From NCBI GenBank assembly GCA_000697335.1, contig JNEM01014349.1:1-10370 (forward strand): DNA of 10,370 nt, given 5' to 3'. The translations under genes and the position numbers were made by a program. Origin of the DNA: Conidiobolus incongruus B7586. Lineage: Eukaryota; Entomophthoromycota; Entomophthoromycetes; Entomophthorales; Conidiobolaceae. The notes beneath the pieces are model-generated. The model saw only the letters and a list, made by a program, of their open reading frames with translations, was not told where the DNA came from and searched no databases. The number at the start of each line of letters is the position of its first letter. Position 1 is the stretch's first letter. Of this stretch, positions 1 through 8,332 are shown piece after piece.

Positions 1-31
1 AAATTAAATAATATTTATTTTATTAAATAAC

Positions 32-540
32 AATGCTATTTAGTTTTTTTATTTAATATCTCAAGAAAAATCAATTAATAATAAACTTTATATTTTTTTT
101 AATCAAAATAAATTTTAAAATATATTTTTAATATAAATTAAAAATATTCATTATTCTATATAATAATTACAAAATATATAAAATCAAAACTATTAAAGAT
201 TTTTTATATTAAAAAACTACAAAAAGTTATCATATTTAGTATATTCACTTTATTATAGCCTATATGATTATAATTGTTTTAAATAATTAAAAATTCAGCT
301 TGTAAAAAAAATTCCTGCAAATAAATTAAATTGGTTTGTAAAATATCAAATTTCAGTCTTTAATAAAAAAACTGTTTTTAGATATTAGAGCTTGCCAAAA
401 GTATAGAAAAGACTTATTAGTAATAAAATAGAGTATTAATTTATATTCTTAGTTAAATTTTAAATATTATCTATTAATTTATTGGTTCAATTTTAATTTA
501 AAAATTTTGCCATTACTTAATTTTTACACTAAAATTTTTA
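32..540. repeat. AT-rich dispersed repeat, copy A (possible worn Fot1/pogo-like DNA transposon)
   Basis: This stretch matches 8561-9076 in direct orientation. Shared anchors include TTTTTTTATTTAATATCTCA near the start, CAATTAATAATAA, CTATATGATTATAATTGTTTT, AATTAAATTGGTTT, CAAATTTCAGTCTTTAATAAA and GCCATTA near the end. The match may begin before the window edge. Conceptual + strand translation of both copies gives short patches such as IKLVYEISNFSL (copy B) and FNLKI..L....Y.KI. Their order and spacing (about 45 residues apart) recall the N-terminal helix-turn-helix and following domain of Fot1/pogo transposases. This is inference from a heavily mutated sequence with many stops; no terminal inverted repeats were found. 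The repeat itself is well supported; its family is not. Confidence 0.7.
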
Positions 541-830
541 AATATTAATTAGCTAAATTAAGACTAACTAATTTCTAATTCATAAGTTTAATAATGAAAT
601 GATCTTTGGAAAAAACTTTATTTAAATAGAAAGTAATTTTCATATTCAATATGGCCAATTCAAATCAAAAAATAAGAATATTGATAATTGAAAGTTATAT
701 TAAAAGTTAACTATTTAAAAAATGCAAAACCATTCAATGTCACATTATAACAATTTTTATTAGATTCAACTTAATCAGCAAATTCATATTTTTTTCAATA
801 TATATTAAAATGTTAATACAAAAATATCAA
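541..830. other. AT-rich gap, no gene recognised
   Basis: Similarity to the second repeat copy fades here. The stretch may still hold worn transposase sequence continuing from the repeat, down to about 720, but no convincing motif survives. No RNA gene or ORF can be supported. Confidence 0.4.
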
Positions 831-1162
831 CTGTATTAAAGTAACAAGATATCAACTCAATTAATAGATGATTATATACAATTTAATGAATAACAATGTT
901 TCTAAGGTATATGGAATACGGCCTGAGATTTAAACGAAATAATAATACTGGTAATGAAAGTGATTTACCAATTGTACTAGTTACTTTCCGCGGAGTAGTG
1001 AAATGGCCGGATGCACACCTTTTAGGAAGAGGGGAGATGTTTCAAATGCTGTTTATCAAGCTAACATGGCTGATGATCTTAGTCAAATTACACAGCTAAA
1101 GAAGAGTGTTTATAAAGCTTTCTCCTTCAGGATCGGGATTATACTGAGATTGTGTATCATAA

Positions 1163-1496
1163 TGTCACGGGCCTGAGGACCCGTTCGTCCTTAACAATTC
1201 AATTCATTCGAGAACCACGTCACAGATCCACCTGCAACGTGACCACAAAATACACCCGAGTAATGCAATCAATCGTTCCATCCGACGTACGGTTCGTACG
1301 CTGGGAAGATACGTCAATCACACTATAAATATGTCAACTAAAACCTAGTTATCACGTCGGTCCTCTTCCTAGGGTACAGCCCAATAATCCAGGTTAAACA
1401 ATAAATTGCCCCTTTTATATCACCAAACAGGTGCCGTCCCGGAAGACGACTATTTACTTAAAAGTTATTGGACACTTGACTTCCCAGCCAGTATCA
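1163..1496 (+). mobile_element. Solo LTR 1 (LTR retrotransposon, probably Ty3/Gypsy)
   Basis: A 334-bp block clearly richer in GC than its surroundings begins TGTCACGGG and ends ...GTATCA, obeying the TG...CA rule. It is flanked on both sides by ATAA (1159-1162 and 1497-1500), a 4-bp target duplication. The intact paralogue has GTATC-ATAA-TAAT at the same place with one ATAA, so it serves as the empty site. Parts: a 5-bp stem (ACGGG 1167-1171, CCCGT 1180-1184), a hairpin of CGTACG arms (1286-1291, 1295-1300), a TATA box TATAAAT at 1324-1330 and a poly(A) signal AATAAA at 1400-1405. No internal region is present, so this is a solo LTR. Assignment to Gypsy rests on general resemblance to fungal LTRs and is tentative. 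It is younger than the gene duplication. Confidence 0.85.
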
Positions 1497-1595
1497 ATAA
1501 TAATATTAGATATTTTCAAAATACAGAATGTTTATCAACCAGTAGCTATTTTTGCTCTATCTATTAAAGCTTTAACTTTATTTGATCAAATCTTG

Positions 1596-1643
1596 GTAAA
1601 TCAATTCTTTATTTATATTTGTGCTTAATCAAATATTATCTAG
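1596..1643 (+). other. Intron remnant in the dead paralogue
   Basis: This 48-bp stretch starts GTAAAT and ends TATCTAG, with a branch-site-like CTTAATC at 1624-1630. It lies at the same place as the intron of the intact gene: after the codon pair for isoleucine-leucine and before a leucine-leucine-basic-lysine stretch. Sharing the position shows that the intron predates the duplication. Confidence 0.75.
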
Positions 1644-1993
1644 TTATTAAAGAAAATTATAAAACTGTTAGATAATCCTATTGGAAAAGGAATTGATATT
1701 GAAAATACACCTGAATTAAGAAATAACCCAGAAGCACCAAATGTCTTAACTTTCCCTCCTCCAACTTATGAAGTTGCTGAACGTGGTGCTCCTGTATATA
1801 AGCCCTCAAAAGTGCTTACAAATGAATTAGATAATTTACCTGCACCAGTTTTTCTAATTACCTCTATTTCTGTCATCCTTCTTCTCAAGAGACTACAACT
1901 TGGACAATATTACCTCAAAATCACGAAGCAACTTCAACTATTGTAAATCAATCTTCGAATAGAAGTCAATGGCAAATTATGTTGATACTTTAA

Positions 1994-3880
1994 TCCATGT
2001 TAATAGCTAACTGTAATAATTCACTACTATTGAAATTATCGTTTGATCATAAAGCAATTATATTCATTACCTTGTAATATACTTCTATTTCTTAATCCAA
2101 AATAATGGTCGATCGTTAAATTGTCATTATCTATAAAATCATTGTTTCATATTGTAAATGTATTCATTCAAATAATAAATATTAAGGTAATAGTATTTTA
2201 AAATGTTTCTTTTATTTAATATCTAATAATTGCATAATTAATTATCATTTACGTCCGATGTTGTCTTCTTCTAATTATTCAAATATTTGATTAAAGTTAA
2301 AAAATTCTCCTAATATTAACTAGACTAATATATATTTTAAATCAATAATAAAATTCTATTGCCAAAAATTGAGCTATTTTTGAATCAATATGTAAGTCAA
2401 TCAATATGAATTATGAATATTTTAGTATTTTTGATATTATAATTTAATCAAGTACTCAATTGATTCTAATTGAATTTAATCAAATTTTTAGTGATTTTAC
2501 TTATATATCTATTATATTTATTTTCATTCACAAATGATAATTATAATAACAAAATGAAATTTTGTTAAATATCAATATCCTAGCTTTAATAATGAATGGT
2601 AAATGATATAATATAATTTCTATCACTATTTGCATTTTAAAAAGTAAAATAAAGCCTATTACTTAAATTATAAACAAAATGTTTTTAGGAATAAAGAAAT
2701 TTATAATCTTATTTAGGGTAATGTTATAAATTTCCAATTATCCTCTTCAAAATCAATTGAACCAAGTAAATAATCATTAATTTTAATAATATATTTAATA
2801 TATTTTTGTCAAAAATAAAAGAAAATATTATAAATTGATAAGAATAATTAATTGAATATAAATCTAAAAAAATTAATTTTAATTGTACTAATTATTATCA
2901 AAAATATTTCAACAAAGTTATTAATACACATATAATCTATTAAGAATAACACAAAGTTAATAATACGCTATATTTCTAATAATTGACTAAAGCTGATATA
3001 ATTGACTAAGTAAACAAGTCAATCTTTAAATAAATTCTCACATTATATATCTTAAAAGTATTCTGAAATATTAAATATTTTTGATTCAAGTATATTCTTT
3101 AGATCTAATTGTACTAAATAATTCATAGTAATTCACCATATGTTCTTTGCCTATTTCTTTGAACGAAATATTTAAAATTATAAAAATATACAATAGTTAT
3201 CTTTTTGATATAAAATTCAATCTAATAAAATTGGGTAATATATTAATATACAATACATTAATATCGAAATCAACCAGGATTTGTATTGAAATTCATAATT
3301 TACTGAAATATTATTAGTGAATTTAATTAATAAAGAAAAGAATTCAGAAAAATTAATCAATAATATAGAACATACTATTCATATTGGGAATTATGTATGG
3401 CACTAATCGTTATAATGAGTATTTAATCGTAAATATTGGAAACTTTGAAGTTGATTTTAATATTTGAACAAAAATATATGATTCAAGATTGGAAAATTTT
3501 CGATTGTAAACACCATAAAATTCATGTTTAGAAGACTTCCAATTTAGGCAATATTTACGGATTTCAGAGTGAATTAAATATGTATAAAATTTTAGATTAG
3601 TATGAATTCTAAAGATTTTGATAATGTATATTCACAGTAAAACTTTGATTTGTTTTATGATATTTAAAAGGCATTGAAAAATATAATTAATTTTGACTTG
3701 TAATAAATTTTTAAATCAAATAATTTAAGAAAGGAGTATATAATAGAGTAAAATTATGAAAATTTTTTTGGTTAATATTGAAGTAAATTTGGATAAATTA
3801 TACTTAAAATTAGATCAAGTTTCACTTTATTTTTAAAAATAACCTCCATTGATTATTAAATTTCAAATATTTGAGTAGAT
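1994..3880. other. AT-rich intergenic stretch between the two paralogues
   Basis: About 1.9 kb with no ORF of useful length, no RNA gene and no clear repeat boundary. The first ~110 bp look like the 3' flank of the paralogue, since they share patches with 4875-5045. The AT content is high but somewhat lower than in the blocks at 1-890, 5560-6660 and 7000-10370. Nothing else could be recognised. Confidence 0.5.
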
Positions 3881-3884
3881 GATT

Positions 3885-3941
3885 AACCAATAACTTTTTA
3901 GTTCTCGAATTTTAGTTAATATTGGTTATGAATTTGATTGG
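3885..3941. promoter_or_regulatory. Cluster of three CCAAT boxes upstream of the intact gene
   Basis: AACCAATA at 3885-3892 and TATTGGTT at 3920-3927 form an exact 8-bp inverted repeat, and a third ATTGG lies at 3937-3941. All sit 54-110 bp upstream of the TATA box at 3995. CCAAT is the site of the fungal CCAAT-binding complex (Hap/AtCP type), and this distance from a TATA box is usual. Chance occurrence of single boxes in AT-rich DNA is possible; the cluster and placement raise confidence. Confidence 0.45.
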
Positions 3942-3994
3942 CTAATTAGATACTAATCAGAATTTCATTCTATGGTCATATGATAGGATTTCTC

Positions 3995-4002
3995 TATAAA
4001 TA
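3995..4002 (+). promoter_or_regulatory. TATA box of the intact gene
   Basis: TATAAATA lies in the less AT-rich context CTCTATAAATACGAC, 128 bp before the start codon. Transcription would begin near 4025-4035, giving a 5' leader of about 100 nt. TATA-like strings are common in such AT-rich DNA, so the call rests on position and on the CCAAT boxes upstream. Confidence 0.45.
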
Positions 4003-4104
4003 CGACATTACAAAAGATTTAACAGTTTTATCCATTTTTTACTAATATTTAAATTAAATTGAATATCCGTTAATAATAGATATATCAAGTTGAATTAATA
4101 TATT

Positions 4105-4122
4105 ATGAATATATCATATTAA
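4105..4122 (+). CDS. Five-codon upstream ORF (MNISY)
   Basis: An ATG at 4105 opens a five-codon frame that ends at TAA 4120-4122, only 7 nt before the main start at 4130 and in another frame. It is the only ATG between the predicted transcription start and the gene. Short upstream ORFs this close to the main start usually lower translation of the main ORF, but whether this one is in the mRNA is not shown. Confidence 0.3.
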   Translation: MNISY

Positions 4123-4129
4123 GATATCA

Positions 4130-4874
4130 ATGACATTTCTAATATCTATAAGTCAAAATACACATTATCAATCGAATGATTCAACTAATAACCATAATAC
4201 TGTGCCGGATCGTATCAACGTTGTTCCAAGAAGTAGTGAAACGCCGGCGACCATTCCATTTCGGTGGAGAGGCGATGTTTTAGACGCTATTTATCAAGCT
4301 AGAATGGCAGATAATCCTAGGCAAATCACGCAACTAAAAAGAAGTGTTTATAAAACTTTTTCAATAAGGATCTTTTTTATTCTCACTGTGAGTATCATAA
4401 TAATAGTAGCGATTTTTCGGTTACAGAACGGTTATCAACCAGTGGCCATTTTTACTCTATGTTTTACAGTTTTAATTTTATTAGACCAAATATTGGTAAA
4501 TAGTTTATTCATATTTTAGTAATTTGATAAACTAAATGTTATTTTAGTTATTAAGGAAAATTCTGGTCATGTTGAATGAACCAATTCAGTATAATATAGA
4601 TATTGAAAATGGACCTGAAATGAGAAATAATCCGGAGGTTCCAGATACTTTGCCTTTACCTCCACCAACCTATGAGATTGCTCAGCGTGATCCTCCTGCA
4701 TATGAAGCTCCTAAAGCACTTACAAATGAGTTAGAAAATCTACCGGCACCAGATTTTCCTAGAGCTTCTACTTCAGCTCATCCTGCTTCTGAACCGACAA
4801 CGACACAAATAACATTACCACAGAATGAGGGTTCATCTCCAACAATTACAGATCAATCACTTACTAGGAGTTAG
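4130..4874 (+). CDS. Small two-pass membrane protein with a PPxY tail, two exons
   Basis: Exon 1 is 4130-4495 and exon 2 is 4548-4874; together they give 230 residues. The start is the first in-frame ATG, with an in-frame TGA at 4106-4108 just upstream. Residues 1-43 are polar and Asn/Thr/Ser-rich with no signal peptide. Residues 44-80 are basic (PFRWRGDV...QITQLKRSVYK). Membrane segments lie at about 81-96 and 104-122, joined by a short RLQNGYQ loop, so both termini should face the same side, probably the cytosol. The tail (about 135-230) is Pro/Glu/Ser/Thr-rich and carries two PPxY motifs, PPTY at 161-164 and PPAY at 171-174. PPxY motifs bind WW domains, classically those of Nedd4/Rsp5 ubiquitin ligases that sort membrane proteins; that role is inferred. 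The family is not recognised. The clean frame and splice sites beside a dead paralogue suggest this copy is maintained. Confidence 0.85.
4496..4547 (+). other. Spliceosomal intron, 52 bp, phase 0
   Basis: The donor GTAAAT follows the codon TTG (4493-4495), the acceptor is TTTTAG ending at 4547, and a branch-site-like AAACTAAAT lies at 4529-4537. Removing it joins the hydrophobic end of exon 1 (LLDQIL) to LLRKILV in exon 2 in the same frame. The alternative AG at 4517-4518 would lead straight into a stop codon, so it was not chosen. Size and signals are typical of filamentous fungi. Confidence 0.85.
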
Positions 4875-5559
4875 AAGCAAATTTACTAGATTCATTTTAC
4901 CACAGTTAACAACCAACTTTAATTTATTATGCTTAAAATCATCTATGAGCATTGAAATCAAGTGGCTCAGCAACTAATCATTTATCTCACCTTCTAATAT
5001 TGTATACAGACCAATTGTTTAATCATCATAATCCAAATATGTTTTTTATTAATCAATTATTCAACATATCCATCCAATCATTAAGGGTTACTATCATAAT
5101 ATTTAATATTATTAATCTTGTTTAGTACTTAAGCTTTTCGAATTTGAATGGCTTGATATTCATCGTATTCCGCACTTCTCTGTAAACTCAATTATTCCTC
5201 TCAATGAATATATCGAAAATTACCATAATTGGCTCCAATTTTAATCAACTGGTCTAACTCATACTTCTATCCACCAAAGTAAATTATGAAAAACAATTCA
5301 TTATTTGTCAAAAACAAATTAATATTTTTAACCTTTTGAAGATGATTAATGTTTCAAATAATAATCAATTTGAGTATATCATATTACGAATCCTAGTCTC
5401 TAATATACCTCTAATTGAATAGAAAAATTAGAAATGTTTTTTTATTTTATTGATTTCATTTTATATCAAACTAGATATTTATTAACACTTTAGCTACTTT
5501 AGCTGCAAAAGGCTGCTAGAGTGCAAATATGATGGGTAAATTGGATGCAATAACATTAT
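4875..5559. other. 3' flank and intergenic stretch
   Basis: The first ~170 bp share patches with the sequence after the dead paralogue (for example TTAA.AGC/ACCAACT and CACCTTCTAATATTG against TACCTTGTAATAT), so the duplication ran past the stop codon. No clear poly(A) signal can be chosen. Near 5490-5560 lies a small GC bump (TTAGCTGCAAAAGGCTGCTA, an imperfect inverted repeat), after which the composition drops sharply to a much AT-richer block. No gene is supported. Confidence 0.45.
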
Positions 5560-5776
5560 TAGTTATTAAATAAAACACATTTTTCACCATAAATATTTTA
5601 AATTTTTTTTTAATATTATAATTAAATATAATAAATTCATAATTAAACTCTAATGAATATAATTATTTAATATTCATTTATAAAATTTTATATTATTTTG
5701 CAAGTTCAAATAACTAAAATTATATTTTAAAATAATATTTAAATATAATAATGATATTATTAATATATATATATAT
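5560..5776. other. Very AT-rich block, left of LTR 2
   Basis: Nearly all A and T with TpA runs and an (AT)n tract ending at the LTR. It continues after the LTR at 6111-6662. No coding potential or motif is visible. The look is that of an old repeat worn by RIP-like mutation. Confidence 0.5.
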
Positions 5777-6110
5777 TGTCACGAGTCAGGCGACTCTCCT
5801 CTCATGTAATATGCTTACTTCAACTGGATATAAGGGTCATTCCCCCCTCACGTGACCAACCACTTCAACCCTATCCTTTAATCAGCTAATGATACAACCC
5901 TCCAGAAAACTCCAGAAACCTACTACTCTATGCACTATATATAGAATCCAGAAACAGAGCTATTCTACACAGAAGGAGTTTGATCTGGGTCCACCCAGCT
6001 ATTTGGCTTAAACCAATAAACCCCTATCTCCCTAACCTTTACCTGGAATTCCCTAGATCCCTCTCTTTTGCTTATACCATTCTGGACGCAACTTTCCCAA
6101 GACGTGTTAA
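5777..6110 (+). mobile_element. Solo LTR 2 (LTR retrotransposon, probably Ty3/Gypsy)
   Basis: A GC-richer island about 334 bp long begins TGTCACGAGTC inside a very AT-rich block. TATAT lies on both sides (5772-5776 and 6111-6115), but in such low-complexity sequence this is weak proof of a target duplication, and the 3' end is uncertain by a few bases. Parts: a 5-bp stem (GAGTC 5783-5787, GACTC 5792-5796), three copies of TCCAGAAA (5901, 5911, 5947), a TATA box TATATATA at 5936-5943 and a poly(A) signal AATAAA at 6015-6020. No internal region follows, so it is a solo LTR. It differs in sequence from LTR 1 but has the same plan. It seems to have entered after the surrounding DNA had decayed. 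Confidence 0.75.
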
Positions 6111-6662
6111 TATATTCAATTATAAATAATTAAATAAATATAATTTAAATTTTAATTGAATATTATATATTTAAAAATAATTTAAAAAAATTAATGATAA
6201 TAAAATATAACTAAATATATCTTTTAATAAAATATAATATAATTTGATTATTCATAAAATATTAAATAATATAAACCTTAAAATACTTTTATTATTTAAA
6301 TTTAGAATCTATAATTTGATATATTGATATTTCATAAAATTTTTTAAATCATATTAAATATTGAAAAATTCATTGTAACTTCAAAATAATATACCCTTAA
6401 TATTATTAAACTTTTTTTTTCAAAATTGAATTGAATTAATAAATATATTATTAAAATTTTATTATAATTTTATCAAATAAATTGAAATATACTATTATTA
6501 ATATTCTATTATAAAGCTTAATAAATACAATAATATAATTACTATTTAATCTATGTAATAGATTTAATTAAAGAATTTAATTAATTAATTAAATGAAAAT
6601 TTTAAATTATTAATTTATAAGTTATAAACTTTACTTAATTATAAATTATTTATCATATTATA
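6111..6662. other. Very AT-rich block, right of LTR 2
   Basis: Continuation of the AT block of 5560-5776, including (TTAA)n-like runs near 6565-6595. No ORF, RNA gene or recognisable transposon motif is present. Confidence 0.5.
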
Positions 6663-6996
6663 CTACCAAGCTACTGGAAAGTAGACTTGCAATGAAGATC
6701 ATGTGAATTCAATAAAACGAGCCAAGGATGACTAACGAGATACTTTAAAGGGTTTTATTAAAATATCATGTTATAGGGCTTGACCCTGATCAAGGTGATC
6801 GTCTAGCAAATATGTATTCAGTGACTATTTTATAATGTGGTTAATCCTTTGTCAATGTGCTCAAACTCCAATTTCTGCCATAGTCTGGAATTTTCCATTA
6901 TGCAAGGATTGTTCCTGATATTTGTAATTGGATTTCATCTGGAATCATGACGGACGGTTAAAGTTCAAAGGCGAGCGGGCCTCCCGACCCGCGAAA
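6663..6996 (-). mobile_element. Probable LTR 3, minus strand
   Basis: A third GC-richer island of about 330 bp. Read on the minus strand it starts near 6996 with a CGCGGG block forming a 5-bp stem (plus-strand GCGGG 6975-6979, CCCGC 6988-6992). A TATAAAA box follows (plus 6828-6834) about 162 bp in, and AATAAA (plus 6754-6759) about 75-80 bp further. LTRs 1 and 2 show the same spacing. The far end carries a short inverted repeat CTACT-GGAA-AGTAG (6671-6684). Both ends lie in AT-rich DNA and no sure target duplication was found, so the edges are estimates. No coding sequence is visible inside. Ty3/Gypsy membership is likely by analogy only; it looks solo and old. Confidence 0.55.
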
Positions 6997-8030
6997 TATT
7001 TTATAAATCCTATAAATTTATCTCTAGTTATTCAGAAAATATAAAAAAAATCTAAAAATTTCATTAGTCGAATTATTCATATATACAGCAAATGATAAAA
7101 GAAATAATTAATTTAATGTTTTAATGAAGATGTGTGTCAAATATCATGTAAATCTTCTTATATTGAAATATATATAGTTTTTTATTTTTATAAATATTTT
7201 GATTAACTTATTATCTATTATATTCTATTATTTTCAGTATTGAAGTTGATTATTAAAATAATCCTTTCTAATTAGTATATAAAGATTTGTATAAAAAATT
7301 ATAATAACCTTAAAGCCATATTAATAATAAAAATTGATATATCAGTATCCGAATATCTTTAATATATTTAATTTGAACTTACAATCTAACATATTGATAT
7401 AAGGCAATATAACCTCATCCTAATATAATTTAGATATTTCATCCTTGATTGTTTAGCCTAAATATTTGTTGATTTATTACTAATAAAAAATTCTTTTTAT
7501 ATTACAAATATATCAATTCATATCTTTAATTTGAATGATTAAGGATTTTAATATTTTTATGTTTTTTTGTTATATATCAATAAATTTCTTTTGTCAATAC
7601 TCATAATCTTTATATATTAATAAATAACATTTGAATTGCTTTATATATATCTAATATTGCAAATTGGTTTAATCAAATAAAGAGCTGGAAGATTTGAAAT
7701 AAAAGACTTTTATTCAAGTTATTATAAATTGTCTACTATTTAAAAGAAAAAATTATTAGTATGGAAATTAAAAAATGGCAAATTTTTTAATTTTTGATCT
7801 TTCAAACATATTATATATTTTGAAAGATAGTATATATATAAAATATATAGGAAAATAAATTTTTTCAAACTATATATATTCAATTTTAATTATTATTTTT
7901 ATTAAAATATTTTGATTTTAAAATTTATACTTAAATTTAATTATACTTAAACTAGATTATAATTATCAAAAGGCTTTTATTTTTGTATTTTTACAACTTA
8001 ACCATAAATCCTCTAAAATCATCTAAAACT
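6997..8030. other. AT-rich stretch, no gene recognised
   Basis: About 1 kb of AT-rich DNA with no ORF of useful length. The only clear structure is the 10-bp inverted repeat at 7797-7828. It may include the lost 5' end of the Tc1/mariner fossil that follows. Confidence 0.45.
7797..7828. repeat. Perfect 10-bp inverted repeat with 12-nt loop
   Basis: ATCTTTCAAA (7797-7806) and TTTGAAAGAT (7819-7828) are exact reverse complements. The arms are less simple than the surrounding TA runs. It could form a hairpin or be a small palindrome of a worn repeat; no role is known. Confidence 0.5.
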
Positions 8031-8035
8031 TGTAA

Positions 8036-8332
8036 ACAGCTTATAAAGATGGTGCTTTATCTAAAATTACCATATATTTCTGGATTTGTGATTTTAAAGT
8101 TAGAAAATATATTATTTAAAATTTACCAAAATCCAAAAGACTAATTTTTATTATTACTCTTTTATTTATTAATAGAGTAGAAAAATATATTAAGAAATAC
8201 CTTTTTATTACTATTAGAGAACTATTAAAGCAATTTAATATTAATTATATAAGCATATTATATTTACTGAAGTTTAAACCTAAAATAATTAATAAAAATA
8301 TAAAATGGATATTTTATAATTTAATAAAAACT
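8036..8332 (+). pseudogene. Tc1/mariner-type transposase fossil, N-terminal DNA-binding part
   Basis: One + strand frame runs for 99 codons with a single stop (TAA at 8117-8119); the last 71 codons are open, which is unusual in DNA this AT-rich. The first part, TAYKDGALSKIT..F.....KVRKYI, has the pattern of the first helix-turn-helix of Tc1/mariner transposases (a basic-acidic 'DG', 'SKIA' and 'STVRK' region). A basic linker, PKSKR, follows, like the GRP/PKSGR linker of the family. Then comes VEKYIKKYLFITIRELLKQFNI, matching the second helix-turn-helix (kNP-ITIRELAKQL). No DDE catalytic region or terminal inverted repeats can be recognised downstream. It is dead and heavily shifted to A and T, as expected from RIP-like decay. 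The family call rests on pattern recognition, not on a search. Confidence 0.55.

Larger units (their letters stand above)
896..1993 (+). pseudogene. Dead paralogue of the PPxY-tail membrane protein gene, split by an LTR
   Basis: Translated pieces line up in order with the intact gene at 4130-4874. Before the LTR one reads a segment like GDVSNAVYQANMADD followed by QITQLKKSVYKAF, against GDVLDAIYQARMADN and QITQLKRSVYKTF in the intact copy. After the LTR come the second membrane segment (YQPVAIF), an intron at the same place, and a tail with the core PPPTYE. Over the first 70 residues of exon 2, 43 are identical (about 61%). The second PPxY of the intact gene is not kept (APVY here). The reading frame is broken about three times, counting the LTR insertion, so this copy is not functional. 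Similarity in the sequence just before the start and for about 100 bp after the stop suggests that the duplicated unit included flanks. The + strand ATG at 896 is only an approximate start. Confidence 0.85.

Noticed and set aside
896-1099. Open frame of 67 codons as an independent gene
   Set aside because: It overlaps the dead paralogue. For much of its length it runs in a different frame from the part that resembles the intact protein, so it is not a gene in its own right.
1431-1628. Open frame of 65 codons as a gene
   Set aside because: It begins inside the solo LTR and runs into the membrane segment of the dead paralogue, then through its intron. It is a chance fusion frame.
4569-4874. 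Stand-alone 101-residue Pro-rich protein starting at ATG 4569
   Set aside because: The splice signals at 4496 and 4547 join it in frame to the upstream exon, and the dead paralogue shows the same two-exon plan without an ATG at this place.
4130-4874. A viral matrix-like protein because of the PPxY late-domain motifs
   Set aside because: PPxY is also common in host membrane adaptors. The gene has a fungal intron and promoter, and nothing else viral is nearby.
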